A DNA stretch of 64,000 nucleotides, taken from the NCBI GenBank assembly GCA_022432975.1, contig CM039509.1:46433167-46497166 (forward strand), given 5' to 3'. Below are positions 11,326-22,344 of the stretch, one piece after another. Below the pieces are notes generated by a model, which saw only the letters and a program-made list of their open reading frames with translations, did no database searches and had not been told where the DNA came from. The first letter of the stretch is position 1. Each line of letters opens with the position of its first letter. Source of the stretch: Begonia masoniana (Eukaryota; Streptophyta; Magnoliopsida; Cucurbitales; Begoniaceae). A program made the position numbers and the translations under genes.

Positions 11326-12900
11326 TCAGGTTGTCTTCTTAGGTACCCAAATCTTTTGGGTCCTAGTGTTAGGTCTGGTTCCCTTAGGAACCCATTGAAG
11401 TTTATTGCTTGATTTCTTATCTAATTTCAAAGGACATTCATATGATTTATGTCCTAACTCATTGCAAGCATGACAGATAGACGATTTAACAAAGAAATTC
11501 TTAAAAACTTTCTTTTTATTAGGCTTGTCATAACCTAATCCTGTTCTGTCAAAATTTGCTCTCTGTCCTCCTATTACCATCTTAAATAATTTTTCACCCT
11601 TAGTGAAGTTCAGAATAATATTATTCAAATCTTCATTTTTGCTTTTAAGCTCATCAATCTCTTTGACATGCAAATTAGTTTTCTCGGCATGTATTTCTAC
11701 CATGTTTGCATTTTCCTTTTTCAAAGTATTGTATTTAGTTTTTAACATGCCAAACTGTTTAACTAAATCATTGAAAGCATCAATTAGATTACCTTCATCG
11801 TCATCACTATCACTGTCACTGATAATACTAGAGAAAGAAGAACTAACATTGTCCTCGTGTGCCATAAAGCACAGGTTTGCTACTTCCTCATCTTCTGATG
11901 AAGAGGTATCTTCTTCACTATCATCCCAAGTGGCCTTCATTGCCCTTTTCTTGAACTTCTTGGGACCCTTCTTTGCTTGTAGACAGTCTGCCTTCATATG
12001 ACCAGGCTTTCCACACCCAAAGCACGTGATTTCCTTTTCCTTTTGAGATTTCTCACCCTTTGGAAATCTTTTTCCCTGCAACCTCTTTCGTTGCAGAAAC
12101 TTACTGAACCTCCTAGTGATGAGTGCAATATCCTCATCTTCTTCCTCTTCTTCTTCTGATTCCTCTTGCTTACTTGAGGAAACTTTTAGAGCAATGTCCT
12201 TTTTCCTTGTTACCTCCTTCTCCTTGAGGTCCTCCTTTTCGTTTGCTCTCATTGTGATCTCATGCGTCATGAGAGATCCAATGAGCTCCTCAAGCTTTAA
12301 GGCTTTGAGATCCTTTGCTTCCTGAATGGCAGTTACCTTTGGTTGCCATGCTCTCGGTAGGCATCTCAGAAGTTTCCTTACCTGTTCCTCACCTGAGTAA
12401 GTCTTACCAAGAGCTTTAAGACCGTTAGTGATGTTAGTAAATCGAGTAAACATAGAACTGATAGTTTCACCTTTTTCCATGGAAAACAGTTCATATTCAT
12501 GGACTAACATGCTCAATTTACTCTCTTTAACCTGGTTTGTGCCTTCGTGTGTGATCTCTAACAAGTGCCAAATCTCTTGAGCACTCTCACACCCTTGTAC
12601 TCTATTAAACTCATCTCTGTTCAGAGCACAGTATAGGGTGTTTATAGCCTTGGCATTCAGGCTCAAGTTCTTCTTGTCAGTATCATTTAGTTCATGTGAT
12701 GCTTTGGGAGTCCTAATACCATTCTCTGTTTTAAAGGCTATATATGAACCATTTTCTATGTTATTCCATATGTCATAATCTATAGCCTGAATATAAATTC
12801 TCATTCTAGATTTCCAGTACACATAATCAAAACCATCGAAGAATGGAGGTCTAGTGGTAGACTGACCTTCCATTTGTGCAGAGTCTGTATTGAATGCCAT
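11326..12900 (-). CDS. SIRE gag polyprotein
   Basis: It encodes about 524 residues of the nucleocapsid/capsid precursor that packages the retrotransposon RNA. The ATG at 12900-12898 is the first in frame after the primer-binding site. The N-terminal part (PPFFDGFDYVYWKSRM, then NTLYCALNRDEFNRV and LLEITHEGTNQVKES) is the copia gag (UBN2-like) type. Two CCHC zinc knuckles are visible: CFGCGKPGHMKADC (about residue 290) and CHACNELGHKSYEC (about residue 480). Between them are an acidic EEEEEDED run, a second acidic Ser-rich run and a coiled-coil-like segment (NTLKKENANMVEIHAEKTN). The frame is open throughout and stops at TGA just before the pol frame. Confidence 0.9.
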   Translation of the reverse strand: MAFNTDSAQMEGQSTTRPPFFDGFDYVYWKSRMRIYIQAIDYDIWNNIENGSYIAFKTENGIRTPKASHELNDTDKKNLSLNAKAINTLYCALNRDEFNRVQGCESAQEIWHLLEITHEGTNQVKESKLSMLVHEYELFSMEKGETISSMFTRFTNITNGLKALGKTYSGEEQVRKLLRCLPRAWQPKVTAIQEAKDLKALKLEELIGSLMTHEITMRANEKEDLKEKEVTRKKDIALKVSSSKQEESEEEEEEDEDIALITRRFSKFLQRKRLQGKRFPKGEKSQKEKEITCFGCGKPGHMKADCLQAKKGPKKFKKRAMKATWDDSEEDTSSSEDEEVANLCFMAHEDNVSSSFSSIISDSDSDDDEGNLIDAFNDLVKQFGMLKTKYNTLKKENANMVEIHAEKTNLHVKEIDELKSKNEDLNNIILNFTKGEKLFKMVIGGQRANFDRTGLGYDKPNKKKVFKNFFVKSSICHACNELGHKSYECPLKLDKKSSNKLQWVPKGTRPNTRTQKIWVPKKTT

Positions 12901-12955
12901 TTCAAATAACACAATATATCTTAGATAAACAACTTAGACAATATATATAAACCTT

Positions 12956-12967
12956 GCTCTGATACCA
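12956..12967 (-). other. Primer-binding site (tRNA-Met type) of the SIRE element
   Basis: TGGTATCAGAGC on the minus strand starts two bases inside the 5' LTR boundary. This is the common initiator-Met tRNA primer site of plant copia elements. It fixes the element's orientation. Confidence 0.9.
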
Positions 12968-13447
12968 ATTGTAGGATCGAGATTTGTCTAAGAGGGGGGG
13001 TGAATTAGACTTTTTAAAACTTAATTTAATAATCTATATAATTTCTCTCGTTTTGGTTAAATGCTAACAGCAGACAAACAAATAAAGTAAAGAGAAGGAG
13101 AGAAATTAACACACGAGTTTTAACGTGGTTCGGCTCAACCCAGCCTACGTCCACGCTTCAAGGTTCACCCCTTGAAGATCCTTAACCTTCTCCTCGAGAA
13201 TAACCAGATCGGAATTTCGGGCTCCGATCAACTGCCTTTACAAGTCTGGATTATTCTTCACGGGCGATAATCCACAGCCTTTACAGATTTTTGAATGTGT
13301 AAAATTAAGCACACACTACACTCTCACAAGAAATGAATCTCAAGTTCGAATTGAGAGATGTAGAGAAAAATACAGAGTGATTACTTTCGCAGCTTAGGGC
13401 TCAGAATTCAAATTCGCAAAAGTTGGGACTTCGTGCTCTAAGCTCGG

Positions 13448-13455
13448 CTTAAATA
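13448..13455 (-). promoter_or_regulatory. Candidate TATA box of the SIRE 5' LTR
   Basis: TATTTAAG on the minus strand lies about 230 bp downstream of the motif array. It is a weak match and no transcript start is known. Confidence 0.35.
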
Positions 13456-13682
13456 CTCTGTCTGCAAATCGGCTTGAATTCAATGCTTCTTATCCAATAA
13501 TAGAAACTTTGTTACCGTTGGGAAGCATCCGTACAAAAGCAGATATCCGTTGCACCGGAAAGTGCTGTTCATCGTCGCCATTAAAGTTCTGGAGTTAATG
13601 CTGAAAACGACGTCACTGTAGCTTCGCGGCTATTTCGAATTCTGGCGGAAGATCACCGGAAGATGCAGCTTTAAACAATTGG

Positions 13683-14232
13683 CACGTCATCGGTATGAGT
13701 AAGTTTCAAACGCCATCGACATATGTGTCTTGAAACTTCATCGGCAGGTGCAAGTTGAGAATTCATCGGCAGATGCAACGTGAAATCCATCGGCAGATGT
13801 ATCTTGAACTTCCATCGGCATATGCAGCTCAAAAGTTATCAGCAGGTGTAAGCGTTGAATTCCATCGGCAGATGCTACATGATAAGCTATCGGCAGATGC
13901 AGCTTGTACACGTCATCGGCATATGCAGCTCAAAAGCTATCGGCAGGTGTAAGCGTTGAATTCCATCGGCAGATGCTACATGATAAGCTATCGGCAGATG
14001 CAGCTTGTACACGTCATCGGCATATGCATCTTGAAAACTCATCGGCAGATGTTCGCTTAGAGACTCACCGGCAGATGTAACTCGTAAACGTTATCGGCAG
14101 ATGCATACTTGACACGTCATTGGTATATGCAACATAACCGGCAGATGCATGTATTAAATGCCATCGGCAGATGCTCTTCTTTGAAAGCCATCGGCAGATG
14201 CACGCCTTGTACTCCATCGGCAGATGCTTTCC
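13683..14232 (+). repeat. CATCGGCAGATG motif array, 5' LTR copy
   Basis: The same array as in the 3' LTR, about 22 motif copies. Several positions that are mutated in one LTR are intact in the other (for example CAGCTG versus CAGATG), so the ancestral array was more uniform. Confidence 0.92.
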
Positions 14233-14418
14233 TTTGTACACTTAGCCAATATTATTAGAACACTAAAATACCATTTTTAAGGGTATTTCCAACAGATTAA
14301 TCTCAAGAATATATTCATTATTCTCATTCAATAACCTTAATCAAATTACAATATTTAGCATTCAAATACATCATCAAAAACATATTTAGACTTAAACTCT
14401 ATTTAAGTCAACATTTAT

Positions 14419-14762
14419 GTCTATGACATGGTGTGCCTGAAGACCATGAATATCTATATTTTCACTAAAACTTTATGTCATATAAAGAGAACCTATTTTA
14501 TGTATGTATCACGCAATAGTGAAATGTTTTATCTCATGCCCTGCTGTATATCTTACACTTAGTTTTGATAAAACGTTTTATATTTGGTATGCTCTCATCC
14601 ATTTTTCCTAACTCTAATAGTAAAACTTATCTATTCTGAGTTTAGTTGACTCGTCCTTTTCAAGTCTTAGCTAAAGAGACTTTATGTTGTCATCACATGA
14701 GTAGACTGGACACGTATTTTGTTAGTTCATAGCACTTCGAAGGTTTTATTTTGGTGAGATTA
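14419..14762 (+). repeat. Inverted-repeat left arm between two insertions
   Basis: The reverse complement is found at 37588-37906 and 40520-40540. The segment contains the empty target for the right-arm LTR near 14446-14450. I see no gene. Confidence 0.8.
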
Positions 14763-16788
14763 TGTAATATCCAACTGTACGGAATATTAGTATTTTAATA
14801 TAAATGATATTTTTGTAAATATGTCAAATCAAGTCAGTTTTGTAAAAAAAAAAAGCGTCATTACGATCCTAACGATTAATAGGAATTTTAAGAAAATTAC
14901 GAGAATTTTTGGAATAGTAACGCTGAATTTCGAGTAATTACGCTTCTCGTGATATAAAAGACGTTTTAGTAAAAATAGTAAACGGGGTCCGTTTTGCAAA
15001 CAGACAGTTTTAATAGAACCCAAATAATAAGTTGGAGTCATTAGTGAAATAAGGAAATTTGGAGAAGCCAAATCGTTAGTTAATTAACGAAACGAAGGAC
15101 GAAACAAATAGAAAATCTGTACTAAGGGCAAAATAGTAATTTTGCAAACCAAATTTTATTAAAAACATCATAACCCTTTCTTCCTTCACCATTTTCACGC
15201 CCGAGCTCCCTGTTTGCATTTTTCTCTCGGCCTTCTCTGTTCTCCTCCGGCGATTTCTCACACCGACCTCCGTTTTCCTCTCCGATCGTCTCGATCCTTC
15301 ACGTTTCTTCCTCCTCTCACAGCTCTAGGTATGATTCTAAAGCTTTGGAAGCTTATTGTTAGGTTTTTACAGAGTTAAAAATGATTAGGGTTTCGTTTAG
15401 AGTTTGTGAAAAACGTGATTTATGGTTAGAAATCGATAGGTTTATCGAGTTTATGGATATAAAGGACGTATTGAACGTTATTGGACGAAGTTTGATCGAA
15501 TTGTGAGAAATGTTAAAATTAGAGGATTTTCGGGTTTTTAGAAAAAGCTCGTTAATTGTGGTTTTGAACTATCGAGCATTGATTGTTTGTTTAAATGCCT
15601 CGATTAGTTAAATTAGAGCTTTAAGAAATTTCCTTAGTTAAGGTTTCGTTAAATTTGGACATTTAACGGTTTAAACTCGTTTTAACGATAATATTGTGAA
15701 ATTGCCTTAGATGAACAACGCTCGTGGACGGAGCTTGAGCTGCAACGGACACGAGGTAAGTTCTCGTGATCTTCTCTGGCCGATTGGCCTACATCGTACG
15801 TCGAAGTCGTCTCGAGAAATTTTGGTGACACTTTTGGTTTAAATTATTTTGGTTGCGTAGTTAGATAAGATATGCTTTTAATAGCTTTTATTGTCTTGAT
15901 GATATGTATATTGTTTGTTTACTTTAAGTACGTAACTGTTCATGCATCACGGTTATAAATTATGCATAGAAAATGAATTTATGCACAATGTTTTAAAGAA
16001 AATGGCGATGCGGCCTGGAGAGGGGCTATTGATCTATTGTGTAGGCACGCAGGGGTCTGTCACAATACTGCATCTAACACGTACTCATAGAGTTATAGGT
16101 CATGCGAGGTGAGGCTCAGGCACGACTGTACATGTTGTAAGCGTGTACCTCCCTCCTCTAGCTGGAAAGAGTAGTCCGACCGCTAGATGTGCTCTCTCCG
16201 GTTAGGGGGATGAGATCTCGGTGACTCCAAGAGTAAAGATAAAGAGAATGATGCATGATTTATGAACTCATATGCACAGCACACATTGCATTTACATAGA
16301 GTTTACTGAGATTTTTATCTCATAGTGCGTCTGTATGGTGTAGGTGACTTCGACATAGGTGAGGACGAGATCCCTCCACCTGAGGAGTGATGCAGTTGAC
16401 GGAGGATGATTGCAGGAGTGTGCTGGCGCAGTCGAGGCGCATTTTGACCCGTGGGACTCATGGTTAGGTGTTTTGAGTTTTTGGAAATTGTCGGGATAAT
16501 GGTCGTATAGAAACATTTTAGGGTGTTTGGTTCTGATAGTTATATGTCTATGTTTGAGTTTTTAAACGTTTTGGAAAACTCGCTTGTAAAATGTTTGATA
16601 ATAGGGATATGTTCGGTTTTTAAACATATCTACGCGTTTTGTTTTCAGGAAATTAGATTATGTTTTAAACGTGTTTGAGTCGTTATTTTGGACAGTTGAT
16701 GGAATGAGGAAATGTATGAGGAATGATTATTGAAAGGTTTAGGGTGTTAGCGAATTGTGTTTACAGGTAAGTGTAGGATCGAGATTGT

Positions 16789-16907
16789 CTAAGAGGGGGG
16801 GTGAATTTGACTTTTTAAACTTAATTTAATAATCTAGTAAATTTCTCTTGTAATTTACTAGATTATTAAATTAAGTTTAAAAAGTCAAATTCACCCCCCC
16901 TCTTAGT
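16789..16907. repeat. 55-bp near-perfect hairpin at the LTR start
   Basis: 16789-16843 is followed after an 8-bp loop by its reverse complement at 16852-16907. The arms run from CTAAGAGGGGGGGTG through AATAATCTAG. The full-length SIRE LTRs at 3977 and 12970 have only one arm here. Confidence 0.9.
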
Positions 16908-17539
16908 TTGAATATTAACAGCAAACAGACATATAAAATAGAGAGAGAGAAAGAGAAATTTAACACCAGGATTTTTAACGTGGTTCGGCTAAACCTTGCC
17001 TACGTCCATGCTCCAAGGCTCCCCCTTGAAGATTCTTAACCTTCTCCTCACGAGAATGAACAGATCGGAATTCCGGGCTCCGATCAACTGCCTTTACAAT
17101 TCTGGATTGAACTTCACGGGCGTCAATCCACTGCCTTATACAGATTTGAGTTTGTAAAATATTAAGCTCAGACTACAATCTCACAAAAATGAATCTCAAG
17201 TTAGGATTGAGAGAAGTAGTGAGAAAATACAGAGTGGTGACTTTCGCAGTTTAGGGCTCAGAATTCAAATTGGCAAAAGTTAGTCTTCGAGCCTTTTCTT
17301 CTGCTTATATACTCTGTATAAAAATGCTTCACAGAATTGAATGCTTCTTTCTTCAAAATGGAGAAATGTTACCGTTGGGAAGCATCCGTACTGAAGCAGA
17401 TATCCGTTGCTTGCTAAAGTGCTGTTTGTCGTCGTCATTAAAGGTCTGGAGTTAATGCTGAAAACGACGTCACTGTAGCTTCGCGACTAACTTTAAATTC
17501 TGGCGGAAGTTCACCGGAAGATGCAGCTTTAAACAATTG

Positions 17540-18360
17540 GCACGTCATCGGTATGAGTAAGTTTCAAACGCCATCGGCATATGTGTCTTGAAACTTCATC
17601 GGTAGGTGCAAGTTGAGAATTCATCGGCAGATGCTACATGATAAGCAATCGGCAGATGCAGCTTGTACACGTCATCGGCATATGCAGCTCAAAAGCTATC
17701 GGCAGGTGTAAGCGTTGAATTCCATCAGCAGATGCTATATGATAAGCTATCGGCAGATGCAGCTTGTACACGTCATCGGCATATGCAGCTCAAAAGCTAT
17801 CGGCAGGTGTAAGCGTTGAATTCCATCGGCAGATGCTACATGATAAGCTATCGGTAGGAGCAGTAAATCTCCATTAAAACTCATCGGCAGAGACAATTCG
17901 AAAACTTAATCGGCACATGCAATCTTCAAAGCCATCGGCAGATGTTTCTTTAAAAACGCCATCGGCAGAAGTCTCTTTAAAAACCATCGGCAGATGAACT
18001 CTTGAAAATTGTCATCTAGTGATTGGCATGTGCAAGCTTGAACGACATCGGTATGAGTAGCGTCAAATGCTATCGGCAGATCCATCTTGACACGTCATCG
18101 GCAGATATCTTCAAAAACACTTCGGCAGATGAAACATATAAGCACTGACCACGTCATCGGTAGATGCTCGCTTAGAGCTTCACTGGCAGATGAGACTTGT
18201 AAATGTTATCGGCATATGCACCTCAACACGTCATGAACCGGCATCGGCAGGAGTAGCTTCAACAGCTATCGGCAAATGCACCTTGACATGACATCAGCAG
18301 ATGTCTTCAAAAACGCTATCGGCAGATGCATCATTTCTTTGTCGTGTAGCGATCGGTATA
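17540..18360 (+). repeat. CATCGGCAGATG motif array in the SIRE solo LTR
   Basis: It has more than 25 copies of (C/T)ATCGGCAGATG variants, more than in the full-length element. Some blocks are duplicated as units, such as the pair around 17670-17840. Confidence 0.9.
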
Positions 18361-18597
18361 TGCAAGCCTGTGTTGCTATTTAATTCTGTATACTCAAACC
18401 GATTTATTAGACAACTAAAATACCTTTTTCAAGGGTATTTCCAAATAAACTCATATTCATTATTCTCTTTAAATACACATAATCAAATTGTACACTAATT
18501 ATACAAATACATAATCAAAAACAAATTATGACTTAAACACTCTATAAGTCAACAGTAAGTTGATGGAAGAAAGAAAGGAGGAAGAAAAAAAAAAGGT

Positions 18598-18800
18598 AGG
18601 CGTTCGAACGCCTAAGGAGTGGTGTTGGAACGCAGAACTCTCTGGAAAAACAGAGAGTTATGCGATCGAACGCCAAAAGAGGGATGATGGGTCGGTTTGC
18701 AGGTCGGGTTACACGTTCTGGAAATAGAATGTGAATCGACCGAACGCCTAAATATGGGCGTTCGATCGGTCCATCGTGGGTCGCCCGATCGGCTGTTGAG
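18598..18800. repeat. GGCGTTCGAACGCC-type motif array in the long LTR
   Basis: GGCGTTCGAACGCC occurs near 18600, with related words GCGATCGAACGCC, CCGAACGCC, GGCGTTCGATCGG and CCGATCGG through 18800. The array lies about 290-490 bp before the LTR's right end, in the same slot as the other motif arrays of this family. Confidence 0.7.
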
Positions 18801-19688
18801 TAGCTGATCGAGCCCCCCCTTTGTTTTCCCGATTTTTGACGTTTCTGTCCTCCTGTTCTGTGGCCGATTGTTTTTATTATGTTTTTATATTATGATAAAT
18901 GTTTTAATTGTTTTACCTAATTGATTTAAGATTTGTTTTAAACTATTTTCTAAACAATTTCCATTTCCGATTTCGATTTCGATTAAAAGGTTTCCAAACG
19001 GTTTTCCGCTTAAATGCTACTTAAAGTCTAAGTATAAAAAAAAATAATAATTACGGAAAAATTAGGTACAGTGTTAGGGTTGTCACAGATTAGACTCTTG
19101 TTATATTATTCCTATTGGACCCCTTATTGTTATTTTTATTTTGCACAAATTAATAGATTTATATTATCATTTTGTCTTGATCTTATCGTTCGACTTGTGA
19201 GTTAACCCATTTTTTATTGGGCATTGGTTTTTTTTATTCAATTAACTCTTTCGCTGCTACTAATTAATTTTCATTAAGGGTTGGGTCGTTATATCCATTT
19301 GCCAAGTTCTTCACTATTATGTCTTGAGTGTCTCTCGAGGCGTGACAATGAAGATTTTTTTTAACTATATCAACTAAATAATATGATAATGTCTAGCTCG
19401 AGTATAACATTTCATAGTTTTGTTATTTGATCGTATCCTAAAATGCTATGTGCTTGTTGAATATCCAAGCATACTCATTGTTTATACTACAAATTTTCCT
19501 AAACTTGAAATTGCACATTTTTATTTGCTCTTAGGTTTAATGCCCTCACACTCACATGTGTGGGTCATTACAATCACTCTTTCTCATTAAGCTGCTTTTG
19601 AGTTTTATCTTTGATATCATTTATAAAAATATGTCTTTATCATATAATATAATGTTGTCTGTTTTGAATCTTCATCCACATCCACGTG

Positions 19689-22344
19689 ATTTTGTTATTT
19701 AGTCTTAACTTAAAAGAACTTCTACTAATTCAAGATTAAATTCTACGTACTAACCACACCATGACTTTTCTCAACTGAAGTGGGTATTACACCTTTTGAT
19801 TTACTCTTTGCTTCATGACCTCAGAGGAGTAGAATGTCAAGCTTTTTGATTGCAAGCTTTTTCAAGATTACAAATGCAACAAAGAAGAACAAAGAACGTT
19901 AGAAAGGCTTGAACAACTTCTTTCTATGAACAAATCTTCAAAAGTTGTATCTTTTCCTTGTTCAACACGTGTATGCCACGTAAAAGGCATTGATTATTGG
20001 CTGTCCAATAATTTCAATAAGTTCAAATCTTATTGTGTTAATCAATCGATTACGCTCAATCATGGAGTAGTTTTTTGACAATGACAAGCGTATCTTAGCC
20101 ATTACTAACCTAATTTATACAATAAAATTTGCAGAAAACATTACACCAAGTAAGATTTCACACCTCAAGTGTTACAATAGTAATTAGTACTAAGTTGAGT
20201 GACCACTTGAAAAGACCACGATATAAATCAGCGTATAGAGCTGATGCATTTATTCACTTGATTAGTTGATTGATAGACTAAAAAATATTTATTTATTTTA
20301 TTCCTTAGTATTAAAATTGAGTTGTACCAAAAATATCAGGTGTAAATTATTTAAATTTATATCTAAAAAAAATATGTAATAATAGCACATGGGTTTAGAA
20401 AAGCAGTGGTCAGCCTTGAGGACCAATTTGAATTTGGTCCCCTCCTAAATTGATTAATAACACATACCCAACATTATAACTTAGCTTTATTGTCCTTCCC
20501 ATGAACACTAGAAACTTTTTCTTTTAGATTTGTATTTATTTTTATCATAGTTGAATAGACTAGAGAATCACATTAATTTTTGTCACTAGAATAATGTCGG
20601 AAAATATGTACACTAGCCAAAATAATTATGGAAAACACGAACAATCTTAGACAAAAAAATTATTTCTTAAAAAGAAATTAAGGTGGAATAAATTACCAAA
20701 ATATGGTAAAGCGAAAATATAAAAAATTGAAAAAGTTTTTTTTGAAATCTTAATATCAGCCTCAATTGTAGACCAAAAGAGATATCATCAAACCTAAATA
20801 ATTGCAACAGTTGTGACCATCTGTCGTCCGAAGATAAATATGTAATCGTTGTAGAGCGTTAACCCGTACGTAAAGTAGCTAGTGGGGGTGTACAATTAAA
20901 CATCGTTTAAGAGAGTGAAAATACACATCATGCTTATCAGTTTTTTTTTATCTGTACCTAATACAATGGTTGTGGTTAACCTAAAAAACAAGACTGTTTG
21001 AATTTCGACTCAAAATCGAGGATTTTGTTATTATAGTCTTAACTTAAAAGAACTTCTACTAATTCAGATTAATTCCTACGTACAAACCACACCATGACGT
21101 TCTCACTGAAGTGGGTATTCACCTTTTGATTTACACTCTTTGCTTCATGCTCAGAGGAGTAGAATGTCAGCTTTTGATTGCAAGCTTTTTCAGATTACAA
21201 ATGCAACAAGAATAACAAAGAACGTTAGAAAGGCTTGAACAACTTCTTTCTATGAACAAATCTTCAAAAGTTGTATCTTTTCCTTGTTCAACACGTGTAT
21301 GCCACGTAAAAGGCATTGATTATTGGCTGTCCAATAATTTCAATAAGTTCAAATCTTATTGTGTTAATCAATCGATTACGCTCAATCATGGAGTCGTTTT
21401 TTGACAATGACAAGCGTATCTTAGCCATTACTAACCTAATTTATACAATAAACTTTGCAGAAACATTACACCAAGTAAGATTTCACACCTCAAGTGTTAC
21501 AATAGTAATTAGTACTAAGTTGAGTGACCACTTGAAAAGACCACGATATAAATCAGCGTATAGAGCTGATGCATTTATTCACTTGATTAGTTGATTGATA
21601 GACTAAAAATATTTATTTATTTTATTCCTTAGTATTAAAATTGAGTTGTACCAAAATATCAGGTGTAAATTATTTAAATTTATATCTAAAAAAATATGTA
21701 ATAATAGCACATGGGTTTAGAAAAGCAGTGGTCAGCCTTGAGGACCATTTGAATTTGGTCCCCTCCTAAATTGATTAATAACACATACCAACATTATAAC
21801 TTAGCTTTATGTCCTTCCCATGAACACTAGAAACTTTTCTTTTAGATTTGTATTTATTTTATCATAGTTGATAGACTAGAGAATCACATTAATTTTTGTC
21901 ACTAGAATAAGTCGGAAAATATGTACACTAGCCAAAATAATTATGGAAAACACGAACAATCTTAGACAAAAAAATTATTTCTTAAAAAGAAATTAAGGTG
22001 GAATAAATTACCAAAATATGGTAAAGCGAAAATATAAAAAATTGGTAAAAGTGAAAATCTTAATATTCAGCCTAAATTGTAGACCAAAAGATGTATATCA
22101 TCAAACCTAGAATAATATTGCACAGTTGTGACAATCTGTCGTCCGAAGATAAATAGTGTAAATCGTTGTGAGAGCTTAACTCGTACTAGTAGCCTAGTGG
22201 GGGTGTACAATTAAACATCGTTTAAGAGAGTGAAAAATACAGAGCTTATAAGTATTGTTTTTATCTGTACCTAATACAATGAGTTTTGAGTTAACCTAAA
22301 AAACAAGACTGTTTGAATTTCGACTCAAAATCGAGAATTTTGTA
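19689..22344 (+). repeat. Direct tandem duplication of about 1.33 kb in the left arm
   Basis: Copy A (about 19689-21021) and copy B (about 21022-22344) carry the same sequence in the same order. They differ mainly by one-base insertions or deletions, often in homopolymers. The right arm has a single copy (about 35000-36240). Confidence 0.85.

Larger units (their letters stand above)
3977..14413 (-). mobile_element. SIRE-type Ty1/copia retrotransposon with an extra 3' ORF
   Basis: It is about 10.4 kb with two 1444-bp LTRs (3977-5420 and 12970-14413) flanked by the TSD TTTAT (3972-3976 and 14414-14418). On the minus strand the order is 5' LTR, tRNA-Met-type primer site, gag, protease-integrase-RT-RNase H, an extra open region, polypurine tract, 3' LTR. 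The LTRs differ at about 18-20 positions by my reading, so insertion is recent but not current. The opposite inverted-repeat arm has the empty site with a single ATAAA at 40547-40551. SIRE assignment rests on the gag-pol type, long LTRs, the GAGGGGGGGTGAAT start of the LTR and the extra ORF after pol. Stops in pol and in the extra ORF make this copy non-autonomous. Confidence 0.93.
12970..14413 (-). repeat. 5' LTR of the SIRE element
   Basis: It is 1444 bp, the same length as 3977-5420. The differences I saw are almost all substitutions, mostly C/T or G/A transitions, as expected of methylated DNA ageing. On the minus strand the motif array lies in U3, upstream of a TATA-like TATTTAAG. Confidence 0.95.
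16772..18554 (-). mobile_element. SIRE-type solo LTR nested in the long LTR
   Basis: It shares both ends (TGTAGGATC...AAGTCAACA) and the motif-rich middle with the SIRE LTRs. It is 1783 bp, longer because of extra motif units and an inverted repeat near its start. The TSD GTAAG is at 16767-16771 and 18555-18559. It was inserted after the surrounding long LTR. Confidence 0.93.
14763..19087 (+). mobile_element. Long gypsy-like solo LTR, interrupted by a SIRE solo LTR
   Basis: TGTAATATCC...GTTGTCACA is flanked by the 5-bp TSD GATTA (14758-14762 and 19088-19092). Without the nested element it is about 2.54 kb and aligns along its length with 37907-40514. The empty site with one copy of TAATC is at 37583-37587 in the opposite arm. 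No internal gag-pol is present, so it is a solo LTR or an LTR-like non-autonomous element. It contains pyrimidine-rich leader-like sequence (15175-15330) and splice-donor-like AGGTAAG words near 15752. The Tekay/Del assignment is tentative. Confidence 0.8.
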
